64,000 bases of DNA from an uncultured Treponema sp. (lineage in GTDB: Bacteria; Spirochaetota; Spirochaetia; Treponematales; Treponemataceae): contig CALDWC010000014.1 in NCBI GenBank assembly GCA_937923945.1, forward strand, positions 1 to 64,000, given 5' to 3'. The translations under genes were made by a program, and so were the position numbers. Positions 1-9,115 of the stretch are shown here, in pieces (positions within the stretch are counted from its first letter, which is position 1; each line of letters opens with the position of its first letter). The notes under the pieces are model-generated. The model saw only the letters and a list, made by a program, of their open reading frames with translations. It did no database searches and was not told the DNA's origin.

Positions 1-305
1 CGCCGTTTAACAGCGTTTCCTAATTGTTTCTCAATGTTCAGTATAATAATGTAGAATTCTGGACGTTTAACTTCGCCGCTGAAATAGCGCGGCTCGTTAA
101 ACTGACGAGTTTTGAAAAACTTGGCAGTGTTGTGTTTTTCAAAACATCGCTTATTATACCGCCGTTTCTCGTTTTCTCGAAACGACGAAAATTCAGCTCT
201 TTCGTGAACTGATGTTCACTCATTCGCAGAATTTTAAGGAACATTTGCGAAACAACGATTTTAAAGGTGGACACTGATTAATTCTCGATTGAATTAATCA
301 GTGTC
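1..305. repeat. Mosaic intergenic repeat, copy 1 (left end cut by window)
   Basis: Three modules recur elsewhere in the window. Bases 1-20 are the right half of module A, ending in CAGCGTTTCC. Bases 22-46 are module B (TTGTTTCTCAATGTTCAG core), almost identical at 44891-44915 and 48784-48808. Bases 270-305 are module C, a perfect 15-bp hairpin (arms 270-284 and 291-305, loop TCGATT). The stretch between B and C is less conserved. No protein-like reading frame is convincing here. The arrangement suggests a MITE-like or REP-like element; the mechanism of spread is not visible. Confidence 0.8.
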
Positions 306-310
306 TCCGT

Positions 311-358
311 AAGGCGGGTACTGATTCGTTCATTCGAGCAATAATCAGTGCCCGCCTT
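311..358. repeat. Long imperfect hairpin next to repeat copy 1
   Basis: Arms AAGGCGGGTACTGATT (311-326) and AATCAGTGCCCGCCTT (343-358) pair over 16 bp with one G-U type mismatch around a 16-nt loop. The CTGATT/AATCAG part echoes module C of the neighbouring repeat, so this may be a second, diverged C hairpin or a bidirectional transcription terminator. There is no long T-run after it, so termination is uncertain. It lies 67 bp before the chemoreceptor start. Confidence 0.6.
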
Positions 359-425
359 TCATCATCGATTCTTTGTTTAAATTATCCCCTTAACTTTTTT
401 TTAAAATTATGCAACAATAAAAGAT

Positions 426-2897
426 ATGAATAAAGTAAAAAAGCGCGGTTCCATAAATACAAAAATCCGTATTTTAATTTTTACGCTGATGGTGATTTTA
501 TATTTTAGCATTATGGCTGCAATGACGCGGGTGATTAAACGAGTTGCAGCCGAAGAGGAAAAGTCAACCGTCGCAGAAATCGCCCGTTCCAAATCGGCTA
601 ATATCGGTGAATGGCTGGCCGGTACAAACAACATGCTCAAAGCGTATGCCGAAACGGATGAGCTTAAAAGCGATAACTGGGAAATTATTCAGCCTCTTTT
701 AATTCAAGCCTATAAAAGAATTAACGATAGCCGCTATTTATTTTTAGCGTATGTCAGACCGAGCGGTGAAGGATGGACGAGCCGCGGCGCTTGGTTGGAT
801 GCGCGTCCGCTTCCTTATTTTAAACCGATTATTGAGAGAAATGAAGCGTTTTATATTACAAATCCCTTTGTCGGAGCGACCACCAATGCGGCACTCATTA
901 TTATCGGGCATGCGGTTGTTGACCCGAACGGAAAAAATCAGGGCATTATGATCGCAGGTGTAGAGGGAAAATCCATTTCGAGCATTGCCGAAAATATCAG
1001 TATTAACGGCGAAGGTTACGGTGTTATTGTTGACAATCAGGGCGTTTTTGTTGCCTATCCCGATGTTGAAAAAGTGATGCATCTCAACATAAAAGATTTG
1101 GATAATCAAGGTTATCAGGGTATGTCCGTTATCGGAGATGAAATGATTACCGGCGTAGAAAATATGCGTGAGTTCACGGAAAACGGCAAAAAATTTTTTA
1201 TGTGTTATGCGCCGATTCCGAACAGTCCTAACTGGTCTTTGGGAATTATATTGCCGGCAAGCTATTTCAATCGTATGACGACCAATATTTTTAAAGCAAT
1301 TTTGCCGGTCGCCGTGGTTATTTTTATCGCGGCGATTATTATCACTTTGCGAATGACTTCTTCCATTTCCCGTCCGTTGAAAAAAACCGCAGCCGCTCTC
1401 AAAAATATTGCAAGCGGAAGCGGCGACCTCACCGTCCGGTTACCGGTTGTCGGAAACGACGAAATTACCGATTTGGCTCAATATTTTAATGAAACCATTA
1501 CCAAAATAAAAACGACGATGCGCTCAATAGAAGCAAATACAAACACGATGCAGCGAATCGGTTCGAGACTTTCTGAAAATGTGATGTCGGCAGCCGGAGC
1601 GATTAACCAAATAGATGCAAACATAGACGGAGTGACTCAGCAAACTCTCAGTCAAAGTGCAAGCGTTACGGAAACGGCAAGTACTATGGAAGAAATTATC
1701 CGTACGATTGAACAGCTGGACAAAAGTATTGAAAATCAAGCCGAGAGCGTAAAGCAATCCGGTGCCGCTATTGAAAAAATGGTAGAAAACGTAAACAGCG
1801 TTACGGAAGCTTTAAATAAAACGGATACCGTTATTAAAACGCTTGCGGATGCAACCGAAATCGGAAAGCGAACCATCGATGATTCAAACGCAATTACCCG
1901 TCAGATTTCAGAAGAATCGGGCGGACTTATGGAAGCAAGCAGCGTTATTCAATCCATAGCGAGCCAAACGAATTTACTTGCGATGAACGCGGCAATTGAG
2001 GCGGCGCATGCAGGTGAGGCGGGAAAAGGCTTTGCGGTGGTTGCCGATGAAATCAGAAAACTTGCCGAAGAAAGCAGTTCGCAGGGTAAAACGATTACGA
2101 GTACGCTGAAACAGCTCACGGAAAAAATTAAAGCCTTGACTGAAGGGAGCGCTGTCGTTGCGGAAAAATTTAACAATATTTTTGATTTAACGGGGCAGGC
2201 TAATCAGTTGAGTGCGGAACTCACCGCTGCCATGGCGGAACAAAGTAAGGGCAGTGTCGATGTCTATCAGGCAATTAACAACATCAGCGCCATTACCGAA
2301 CAGGTGAAAAACGGATCGCAGGAAATGCTCCATGGCGGACGCAGTGTTCAACAGGAAATGCAAATGCTGGATCAATTAACGGCGCAGCTCAAAGATAATA
2401 TGAACGAAATAAGCAACGGCGTCAATGAAATCAGTACAGCCGCCCGCGAAATCACGGAAATTGCACATTGCAACAATGTCAGCATTACCAATGTCGTCGA
2501 TGAAGTAAAACGCTTTAAGATTTCAGACGGTCAAACCGATCTCATACGTTTTGATGCGGCGGCGCTTATTGGAAAGCATACTGAACGGAACAAAGCGCTT
2601 ATCTCAATCATTCAAAATCGCAAAGATATCGGGGCGTTTGCTTCGGATAATAACGATGAAGTCGGCAACTGGTTACGGGGTAATGCAAAAAAGCAGTATG
2701 CGCATCTCGCATCATACGAAAAATGCGTCGACTTGCATGCGGCATTCCGGCAAGCGCTTTTCGCGGTGGCACAAAAAATCAGCGAACGTAAATACGATGA
2801 AGCTTTAGCGATGGTTCAACCGGGCGGCGAATACAGCAAAGCTTCCGGCAGTTTAGAAGTTGCTCTGATGGTATTGTACGACGAAACGATGATCTGA
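426..2897 (+). CDS. Methyl-accepting chemotaxis protein, double-Cache type
   Basis: Inner-membrane chemoreceptor that passes ligand occupancy to CheA/CheW. The 823 residues show a first membrane helix near 12-32, a periplasmic region of about 250 residues that looks like a double Cache domain, a second helix near 291-310, a HAMP linker, and a long coiled-coil signalling domain with the hairpin-tip signature [18 protein letters not shown] near residue 532. After the coiled coil a tail (about 710-815) resembles a CZB zinc-binding domain (GNW, KCVDLH) but with altered ligands. The ATG at 426 has only a weak ribosome site. No che gene is adjacent. The family call is firm; the ligand is unknown. 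Confidence 0.95.
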   Translation: MNKVKKRGSINTKIRILIFTLMVILYFSIMAAMTRVIKRVAAEEEKSTVAEIARSKSANIGEWLAGTNNMLKAYAETDELKSDNWEIIQPLLIQAYKRINDSRYLFLAYVRPSGEGWTSRGAWLDARPLPYFKPIIERNEAFYITNPFVGATTNAALIIIGHAVVDPNGKNQGIMIAGVEGKSISSIAENISINGEGYGVIVDNQGVFVAYPDVEKVMHLNIKDLDNQGYQGMSVIGDEMITGVENMREFTENGKKFFMCYAPIPNSPNWSLGIILPASYFNRMTTNIFKAILPVAVVIFIAAIIITLRMTSSISRPLKKTAAALKNIASGSGDLTVRLPVVGNDEITDLAQYFNETITKIKTTMRSIEANTNTMQRIGSRLSENVMSAAGAINQIDANIDGVTQQTLSQSASVTETASTMEEIIRTIEQLDKSIENQAESVKQSGAAIEKMVENVNSVTEALNKTDTVIKTLADATEIGKRTIDDSNAITRQISEESGGLMEASSVIQSIASQTNLLAMNAAIEAAHAGEAGKGFAVVADEIRKLAEESSSQGKTITSTLKQLTEKIKALTEGSAVVAEKFNNIFDLTGQANQLSAELTAAMAEQSKGSVDVYQAINNISAITEQVKNGSQEMLHGGRSVQQEMQMLDQLTAQLKDNMNEISNGVNEISTAAREITEIAHCNNVSITNVVDEVKRFKISDGQTDLIRFDAAALIGKHTERNKALISIIQNRKDIGAFASDNNDEVGNWLRGNAKKQYAHLASYEKCVDLHAAFRQALFAVAQKISERKYDEALAMVQPGGEYSKASGSLEVALMVLYDETMI

Positions 2898-2991
2898 GCC
2901 GAAGAAAAACAATTGCACTTTTCCGAATAAAAAATCAACGTACGGTAAGTGCCTTGCTTTTTCTCGAAATGGAGTTTGCAAGGAGGATAAT

Positions 2992-3063
2992 ATGCAAAAA
3001 AATAACGAATCGATTTCAGTAAAAAAGTGCAACCTTTTATGCCTGAGCGCTGCTCTACTATAG
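2992..3063 (+). CDS. Possible 23-residue peptide or gene remnant
   Basis: ATG at 2992 follows an AAGGAGG ribosome site at 2980-2986 with good spacing and reads 23 codons (MQKNNESISVKKCNLL and so on) to TAG at 3061. The strong ribosome site on such a short frame suggests either a small expressed peptide or the surviving start of a decayed larger gene; the charged start followed by CNLLCLSAALL resembles the beginning of a membrane or exported protein. Nothing recognisable continues in other frames downstream. I do not recognise the peptide. Confidence 0.25.
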   Translation: MQKNNESISVKKCNLLCLSAALL

Positions 3064-3154
3064 CATGATGTCATTTATTTTTCTATTCTTTAGTTAATAA
3101 CATTTGCTCTTTTTGTGTCTTTGCCGGCGGTTGCAAAATGAAATCGTATCTGCT

Positions 3155-3201
3155 AAGGAAACGCTGATTAAAGGCTTGACGCCGTTTAACAGCGTTTCCT
3201 T
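3155..3201. repeat. Solo module A hairpin of the mosaic repeat
   Basis: A perfect 12-bp inverted repeat, AAGGAAACGCTG (3155-3166) and CAGCGTTTCCTT (3190-3201), flanks a 23-nt centre containing GGCTTGACGCCG. The same sequence occurs at 44811 and 48739, in reverse orientation at 57391-57443, and its right half forms bases 1-20. Here it stands alone without modules B and C, which shows that A can occur as an independent unit. Confidence 0.85.
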
Positions 3202-3424
3202 TGGCAAAAATTATACCGGCAAAAAACTATAGTATAAAAATTTTTATTTAAAAAACGTAACTATTTATGTCTGAACGGTGTTCCGATTAGATATGATGGT
3301 AATTATTTTTCTGTTCGCTCATCAATAAAAGTATATGGTTTTGTTTGTTTCGTAGTCGGCGGGTTCTCGCTTGAACGCGTTTCCCGTTTTGCAAAATAAA
3401 TTCTCTATTTTTTAAGGAGTTGCT

Positions 3425-5746
3425 ATGTCAAGACGCCGTCAGCGTTTTGCTTTTAATCACCGTAATACTGTCGGAGCAGAATTTTCCGAATTGCCGCTTT
3501 CCGAATGTTATATAACCGCGTATTACTTTTACAAATTTTTGGCTCTGAGTTATGATGTTGATTTGGAAGATTGTTTTAACTTTTTTATGAAGTTGGCAAA
3601 ACGCCTCAAGAAAACCGAAGCGATTTACGCATTTGCCGAAAAAGCGGTTGACGAATACGTAGAAAAAGGCTTGCTCACGGTTGCTGCTGAAGAACATACA
3701 ACAGCGCTGCATCAGGTGCGGATGAATGAAAAAATGCGGCAGCAAAAATGGGCGCGCTCTTTTGCGGAAGATATAAGTTTACTGAGGGATTTTTCAAACC
3801 GGAATATTACCAAAGAAAATATAAACATTATCCGTTGTATTTCGCTTGAGGATGAAAAGTTTTTCGCACGTCTCGTCTATAATTTTTTGCTGTTAAATAA
3901 TCCGACGGAGAATTTGAACACATCACAGCCGTTGGACGAATCGATATATAATGCGATTGATGATCTTTCCGATATGCAGTTTTTATATGACGAGGTTGCA
4001 CTTTCCGATTTGGAATTACGCTTTTTACAAATGCAATTCCGCATTGGATCAAACTATGAATTGAGTCATTTGGTGGATACATCGGATATACGGCTCAAGT
4101 TTTACTACGAAGAAGTGTTGGAGGTTTCGGGAAAAAAACTGGATCAAATTTTACGTTCCGACGGTAAACTCAGGCGCTACGGTTTTGTGGATTCTGACGG
4201 TATAATTGATACTGATATTGCTGAATGTATAAAACATCGTGATTTGGAATTATTTTTTTCCGATTTATTAAAAAAAGCGGATGTCAGTGATAGTTACGCT
4301 GCGGAGTCTTTTAACGTTCCGGAAAAATCAACCACAATCATTAAGCAGCTGCTCAAAGGCAAAAACCCCGTTTCGATTTTATTGTACGGAAAACCGGGGA
4401 GCGGTAAAACCCAATATGCGAAAATGATTGCAAAGGAAACAAACTTGCAAGCATTCATTTTCAAAAATGAAGCCGAATTACAGGATTCATTTGAAGAAAA
4501 TATTATTGGGAAATTGAATTGCTTACTTTCGCTGAATCGTGAAAATTCGCTTTTAATAATAGACGAAGCGGACACGTTGCTCAAAACAAAAGATATGTTC
4601 ACTTTTTTCGGTACGGTGCCGAGCAGACTCAAAGCGAGCATGAACAAAATGCTCGAAGAAAGCAAAAATAAAATTATTTGGATTGTAAATTCAACCGCGC
4701 AAATGGATACGTCAACGCGCCGCCGGTTTAATTTTTCTTTGAAGTTTGAAGCGATGACAACCGAGCAGCTTCGAAAAATTGCGGCTTCAAAAATTTCAGA
4801 GGTCAATATAACGGATACGATAAAAAATCAAATTTTGGATTTGTTTGAAAAGTACGATGTAACCGGCGCTTCTATCGACAATGTGGTAACGGTACTCAAA
4901 AACTTTGAAGGTATGAATGATGAAACGCTCGTTGATTTTGCCCAAACCGTACTGAAAGAAAATTCGCTCCTCATTGCGGGAAAAACAAAAATGCGGCAAA
5001 CCGTCAAAGCGAGTTATGATGTGGCTGTTTTGAATACGTCCGTAGCGCCCGATACGGTCGTGGAGATGATTCAAAATGCGAAGCGGTTCAGCGAAAAACA
5101 TAAGGGGAGTGAAAACGGAATCAGGCTGCTCTTTTACGGATTGAGCGGCACCGGCAAAACGGAATTTGTGAGATATATCGCTATGCAGACCGGTAAAAAA
5201 ATTCTTTTGAAGCGGGCGAGCGATATTCTTTCGCCGTATGTCGGCGTTGCGGAACAAAATATTGCCGCGGCTTTTGAGGAAGCCGACCGGAAAGATATGA
5301 TTCTCCTTTTAGATGAAGCCGATTCTTTTTTTCAGGATAGAAGCACGGCAAAGAACAGTTGGGAAGTAACGCAGGTGAATGAACTTTTAACGCAAATGGA
5401 AGAGTTTTCCGGTATTTTTATTTGTACGACAAATTTAAAAAAGATTATGGATTCTGCGATGAACCGGCGTTTTCATGTTTTGGTTGAATTTAAGCCGCTT
5501 GAGGAAGACGGTATTCAAATGTTGCTTACAAAATATTTTAAGGATTGGCATTTTACAAAAACGCAGGTCAAAGAACTCGCGCGATTTGAAACGGTAACGC
5601 CGGGCGATTTCGGCACTTTGGCAAGTCGGATTCGGTTTACCGACAGCGAAAAAATCGATGCGGCGTATATTTTGCATGAGCTTAAAAAAATTCAACACGA
5701 TAAGAAAAACGGCGGTGATGAAAGCACCGCGAAGATCGGTTTTTAA
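3425..5746 (+). CDS. Double-AAA ATPase of unknown role
   Basis: A 773-residue cytoplasmic protein with two AAA ATPase modules. The first has Walker A GKPGSGKT near residue 322, Walker B LLIIDEAD and a sensor region ending TRRRF; the second has Walker A GLSGTGKT near 574, Walker B ILLLDEAD and NRRF. Both look able to bind and hydrolyse ATP. The first 300 residues are alpha-helical, charged and unrecognised, and probably bind a substrate or adaptor. The ATG at 3425 follows AAGGAG at a good distance. The gene stands alone between repeat DNA and rpoZ. It is likely an unfoldase or remodelling machine, but no protease or partner domain is visible, so no symbol is given. Confidence 0.85.
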   Translation: MSRRRQRFAFNHRNTVGAEFSELPLSECYITAYYFYKFLALSYDVDLEDCFNFFMKLAKRLKKTEAIYAFAEKAVDEYVEKGLLTVAAEEHTTALHQVRMNEKMRQQKWARSFAEDISLLRDFSNRNITKENINIIRCISLEDEKFFARLVYNFLLLNNPTENLNTSQPLDESIYNAIDDLSDMQFLYDEVALSDLELRFLQMQFRIGSNYELSHLVDTSDIRLKFYYEEVLEVSGKKLDQILRSDGKLRRYGFVDSDGIIDTDIAECIKHRDLELFFSDLLKKADVSDSYAAESFNVPEKSTTIIKQLLKGKNPVSILLYGKPGSGKTQYAKMIAKETNLQAFIFKNEAELQDSFEENIIGKLNCLLSLNRENSLLIIDEADTLLKTKDMFTFFGTVPSRLKASMNKMLEESKNKIIWIVNSTAQMDTSTRRRFNFSLKFEAMTTEQLRKIAASKISEVNITDTIKNQILDLFEKYDVTGASIDNVVTVLKNFEGMNDETLVDFAQTVLKENSLLIAGKTKMRQTVKASYDVAVLNTSVAPDTVVEMIQNAKRFSEKHKGSENGIRLLFYGLSGTGKTEFVRYIAMQTGKKILLKRASDILSPYVGVAEQNIAAAFEEADRKDMILLLDEADSFFQDRSTAKNSWEVTQVNELLTQMEEFSGIFICTTNLKKIMDSAMNRRFHVLVEFKPLEEDGIQMLLTKYFKDWHFTKTQVKELARFETVTPGDFGTLASRIRFTDSEKIDAAYILHELKKIQHDKKNGGDESTAKIGF

Positions 5747-5780
5747 ATAAACGGTATGTCGTTGGATAAAAACGATATAG

Positions 5781-5808
5781 TTGACTTTTTTTTGTTTTTG
5801 AGTACAAT
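5781..5808 (+). promoter_or_regulatory. Promoter of rpoZ-miaA
   Basis: -35 TTGACT (5781-5786), 16-bp spacer, -10 TACAAT (5803-5808). Transcription would be expected to start about 6-8 bases after the -10, which falls on or beside the rpoZ ATG at 5815, and no ribosome site lies before that ATG. The message may therefore be leaderless. Confidence 0.6.
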
Positions 5809-5814
5809 GGCGGT

Positions 5815-6015
5815 ATGATTTTTCCACTGCAAAACTTAATTGAATATGAAGATAATATTTACGAAATTACCTGTGCGGCGACCAGACGGGCGGAACAGCT
5901 TGCATCACTACAGGCTTCCGATGAAATTGATGTCAAGGTAAACGTGGTATCCGAAGCGGCAAAAGAGATTTTTACCCACGAAGTCGAATACCAAATCGCT
6001 CAGGATTCGATGTAA
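5815..6015 (+). CDS. rpoZ: RNA polymerase omega subunit, spirochaete type
   Basis: Small subunit (66 residues) that binds the C-terminal part of beta' and helps assemble RNA polymerase. The sequence has the compact omega layout: a short N-terminal lead, the helix with CAATRRAEQLASL, then a second conserved stretch before VEYQIAQD. It is close in length and pattern to the short omega proteins of other spirochaetes. It overlaps no gene but ends one base before the miaA start, so the two are co-transcribed. A TTGACT/TACAAT promoter lies so close to its ATG that translation may be leaderless. The assignment rests on pattern and neighbour, since omega is weakly conserved. Confidence 0.82.
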   Translation: MIFPLQNLIEYEDNIYEITCAATRRAEQLASLQASDEIDVKVNVVSEAAKEIFTHEVEYQIAQDSM

Positions 6016-6016
6016 C

Positions 6017-6994
6017 TTGTCTAAAACCGACGAGCCGATTCCCGCAATTGTTATTTTTGGTGCAACCGCTTGCGGTAAAACCGATTTTGCGGTTTCAGTT
6101 TTCGGACGCAACTCGGCAAGCGGTTTGGCGGGAACCTGTGAAATCATCAATGCCGATTCCGTGCAAGTGTACCGCGAGTCGCTCATTGCCTCCGCCCGTC
6201 CGACGGCGGAAGAACGGCAGGAAGTTCCGCACCATTTAGTTGGTATCCGCGAAGGCTCGCAGGAATTTTCTGTGAGCGATTTTGTCCGCGAAGCGGATGC
6301 GGCATGTGAAAATATTTTTGAACGCGGGCGTGTTCCTGTTTTGCTCGGCGGTTCCGCATTTTTTCTTAAAAATTTTTTACTGAGTTTACCGGCAACGCCG
6401 CCGGCAGATGAAGCGGTGCGGAAGCGCCTGCAAGCTGAATTGCAGCAATTCGGCGAAACCGCATTGTTTGAGCAGTTACAGAAGTGCGATCCGGTCAGTG
6501 CGTCACGGATACAAATACGCGACCACTACCGCGTTTTACGCGCTTTGGAAGTGTATGAAACGGCAAAGAAACCGCTGAGCAGTTTCGAACTTTCAACCGA
6601 GCTGCGCAGCCGGTACCGCTTTTTGATTTTAACGCTCACCCGCTCGCGTGAAACGCTCTATCGCCGTATTGAACGGCGGGTTGATAAAATGTTTGCCGGC
6701 GGCTTGTGCGAGGAGTTTGAAACGCTGTACCGGAAAGGCTACACAGCGGAAAGTCCCATTATGAAAGCAATCGGATACCGCGAGTTTTTTACGGTGAACG
6801 AAAAAGCGCCGTTGAGTGCCGACCCCGAAGTCGTGAAAGCGTTGATAAAACGTAACACGCGGCGGTATGCAAAACGCCAAGAAACTTTTTTTAAGAAAAT
6901 TCCTCAAAACCGCGTCGTTGATTTAGAAAATAAAAGTGAAGTTACTGCGGCGATTCTCAAACTTGAAACTTTCGTTGAACATTCGTTTTGTTGA
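6017..6994 (+). CDS. miaA: tRNA dimethylallyltransferase
   Basis: Adds a dimethylallyl group to N6 of adenine 37 in tRNAs that read codons starting with U, which steadies codon pairing. The 325 residues show the P-loop GATACGKTD near 15-23, the INADSVQVYR substrate motif, HHLVGI, and the C-terminal RNTRRYAKRQETFF segment that contacts tRNA. Length is normal. The start is a TTG at 6017, one base after the rpoZ stop, so it probably relies on coupled translation. It converges on uvrC with a 13-bp gap and no obvious terminator. Confidence 0.96.
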   Translation: MSKTDEPIPAIVIFGATACGKTDFAVSVFGRNSASGLAGTCEIINADSVQVYRESLIASARPTAEERQEVPHHLVGIREGSQEFSVSDFVREADAACENIFERGRVPVLLGGSAFFLKNFLLSLPATPPADEAVRKRLQAELQQFGETALFEQLQKCDPVSASRIQIRDHYRVLRALEVYETAKKPLSSFELSTELRSRYRFLILTLTRSRETLYRRIERRVDKMFAGGLCEEFETLYRKGYTAESPIMKAIGYREFFTVNEKAPLSADPEVVKALIKRNTRRYAKRQETFFKKIPQNRVVDLENKSEVTAAILKLETFVEHSFC

Positions 6995-7007
6995 ATAACC
7001 CCATTAT

Positions 7008-9005
7008 TTATGAAATATTTTTACTCGCCTGTAAAATTTCATCGGCAACCGATTCACTTACGCTGAGCGCTGCGGCAATTTCCGGCACGCTCGCATGCGA
7101 AAGACTTTCAAGCGAGCCGAATCGGTTAAGCAACCGTTTTGCGCGTACTTCTCCGACGTGCGGTAATTGATTAAACGGCAAAGTCAGTTCGGCTTTTTCG
7201 CGTAAGCGCTTATTCCGTGTGTTCGCAAAGCGGTGCGCTTCATCGCGTACCCGTTGGAGAACCCGAAGTGCGGGACTTTTCCGCGGCAAGCGCAGCGGAG
7301 TTGCCGTATGCGGAAAAAATATTTCTTCGTTTTTTTCCGCCAAGCCGATAACCGGAATTTCCAATTTTAACGCCGACAAAATGGCATGAGCGGAATTAAC
7401 CTGACCGATTCCGCCGTCAATGAGAATCAAATCGGGAAGTTCGGCGTGTTCATTGAGTAACCGCGTGTAGCGGCGGGCAACGGCTTCTTTCATCGACGCG
7501 TAATCGTTGTTGATGCCGTCCGTTGTTTTTAACCGAAAGAGTCGGTAATTTTTTTTGTCGGGGTTGCCGTCTTTAAATGAAATTAAACTTGCTACGGTAA
7601 ATTTTCCTTCCAAGTGTGCGATGTCGAACCCCTCAATCCGTATCGGTAAAGCGGGCAAATTCAAAACTTTTTTCAATTCTTCCAAGCCCGCCCAATCACC
7701 GTATTCACGCAAGCGCCGTACTACATCTTCGTGGGCGTTAAAATACGCCATGCTGAGAGCTGCTCTATGACGGCGAAAATCTTTAAGCGGCATTTCGAAG
7801 CGGTCGGCAAGTTGCGCATCATCGCTTGAAACGGCAACCGTTTTTTGCAGCTCCTGCGAAAAATACTGCTTGGTTTGTTCCGCGGCAAAAGAGGCGCCGT
7901 CCGCTTCCGGTTCACGGTAATGGTGCTTTAACAAAATCGGCAGCTGCACGAGACGTACGGTACCCGAAAGTTTTTGTTCAAACCATTCGTTGAGAATAGC
8001 AAACCCTTCATCAGCGTTCGGGCTGTTCGTAGCGTTTTGCTGCGTCGCTGTACTGTTGTGTGCAGTCGCAATAAAAATAGTCCGCGGAAGTTCTTTTTTA
8101 TCTTGATAATACATAGGCAAAAATTCCTGCACAACTTCGCTGTCATCTTTCAACGATTGTGTCCGGTATATATCGCGCGCAACCAATTTTCCGTTCCGCA
8201 TTTTTAACACGGCAAAGGTGATCATCGCCCCTTCGCACGCCCAAGCAACATAGTCCCGCGAATGTTCGTCGAGATCTTCAACTACATTTTGATTGTGCAG
8301 CGCTAAAATCGATTGAATGCCGTCACGCAACCGTTTCGCTTTTTCAAAGTCCAACGCCTGAGCCGCTTTCTGCATTTCTTTTTGTAACGCATCAATACTG
8401 TCCGCATTGGTGAGTAAATTTTTTATTTCATCGATTGCTTGTGCGTATTCGGCTTCGGAAACTTTTCCGCAACAAGGTGCGGTGCAGCGTCCGATGTGAT
8501 AATATAAGCAAGGGTATTTTCGTTTTCGCAAAACTTTGCATTGCCGCACTGTGTAATTTTGTTTTACCAGTTGTAAAAAACTTTCAACGGCATAGACATT
8601 GGGAAACGGTCCGAAATAAAAGGAGCCGTCATTTTTTAAAGTGCGCGTTTTAAAAATAGCGGGGAATTTTTCATTGGTGATTTTTATCACCGGATATGTT
8701 TTCCCGTCTTTTAAACAAATGTTGTATTTCGGTTTATGTTTTTTGATGAGCGTGTTTTCCAAAAGGAGTGCTTCGTATTCTGTTTTCGTTTCAATGTACT
8801 CCAATTCACAAGCACGTGAAACCAAAATACGCGTTTTTACATCTTTGTTTTTTGCAAAGTATGAGAGTAGACGATTTTTAAGCGACTTTGCTTTGCCAAC
8901 ATAAATAATCGTTCCGTGTTCATCTTTCCAAAAATAAACACCGCTTTGCATCGGGGCTTTTAATGCAACTTCGTGTAAATGCTCGCGTACATTCATTGGA
9001 AGCAT
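7008..9005 (-). CDS. uvrC: Excinuclease ABC subunit C
   Basis: Dual-incision nuclease of nucleotide excision repair, acting with UvrA and UvrB on bulky DNA lesions. The 665 residues contain the N-terminal GIY-YIG nuclease (GVYFWK, IIYVGKAKSLKNRL), a four-cysteine patch around residue 160-180 (RQCKVLRKRKYPCLYYHIGRC region), the UVR/UvrB-binding helix pair (ALDFEKAKRLRD), the RNase H-like second nuclease (IEGFDIAHLEG, LILIDGGIGQV) and C-terminal helix-hairpin-helix repeats (LPHVGEVRAKRLL). Start ATG is 9005; a second Met three codons later is also possible. It is divergent from the LytTR regulator. Confidence 0.97.
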   Translation of the reverse strand: MLPMNVREHLHEVALKAPMQSGVYFWKDEHGTIIYVGKAKSLKNRLLSYFAKNKDVKTRILVSRACELEYIETKTEYEALLLENTLIKKHKPKYNICLKDGKTYPVIKITNEKFPAIFKTRTLKNDGSFYFGPFPNVYAVESFLQLVKQNYTVRQCKVLRKRKYPCLYYHIGRCTAPCCGKVSEAEYAQAIDEIKNLLTNADSIDALQKEMQKAAQALDFEKAKRLRDGIQSILALHNQNVVEDLDEHSRDYVAWACEGAMITFAVLKMRNGKLVARDIYRTQSLKDDSEVVQEFLPMYYQDKKELPRTIFIATAHNSTATQQNATNSPNADEGFAILNEWFEQKLSGTVRLVQLPILLKHHYREPEADGASFAAEQTKQYFSQELQKTVAVSSDDAQLADRFEMPLKDFRRHRAALSMAYFNAHEDVVRRLREYGDWAGLEELKKVLNLPALPIRIEGFDIAHLEGKFTVASLISFKDGNPDKKNYRLFRLKTTDGINNDYASMKEAVARRYTRLLNEHAELPDLILIDGGIGQVNSAHAILSALKLEIPVIGLAEKNEEIFFPHTATPLRLPRKSPALRVLQRVRDEAHRFANTRNKRLREKAELTLPFNQLPHVGEVRAKRLLNRFGSLESLSHASVPEIAAALSVSESVADEILQASKNIS

Positions 9006-9062
9006 TATACTTATTTTTCAACGGCAAGACAAGTCTGCGGTGATTAAACTGACGTTTTGCTC

Positions 9063-9091
9063 TTTGTATAAAAACGAAAAAAATGTATAAT
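9063..9091 (+). promoter_or_regulatory. Possible promoter of the LytTR/GHKL pair
   Basis: A perfect -10 TATAAT (9086-9091) lies 17 bp after a weak -35 (TTTGTA, 9063-9068). The hexamer overlaps an in-frame ATG at 9083, so if it is used the true regulator start must be the later ATG at 9116. Only one element is near consensus. Confidence 0.4.
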
Positions 9092-9115
9092 GAAACAAAT
9101 ACGATCAGGAGTGAA

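Larger units (their letters stand above)
2898..3424. other. Intergenic region between chemoreceptor and AAA gene
   Basis: About 527 bp without a convincing full-length gene. It holds a possible 23-codon ORF with a strong ribosome site (2992-3063), an isolated copy of repeat module A (3155-3201), and otherwise AT-rich sequence. I found no clear -35/-10 pair for the downstream AAA gene, although an AAGGAG ribosome site sits just before its start. Confidence 0.6.

Noticed and set aside
22..46. Module B as a promoter (TTGTTT ... TATAAT)
   Set aside because: The spacing between the two hexamer-like parts is only about 12 bp, too short for a normal promoter, and the final bases differ among copies.
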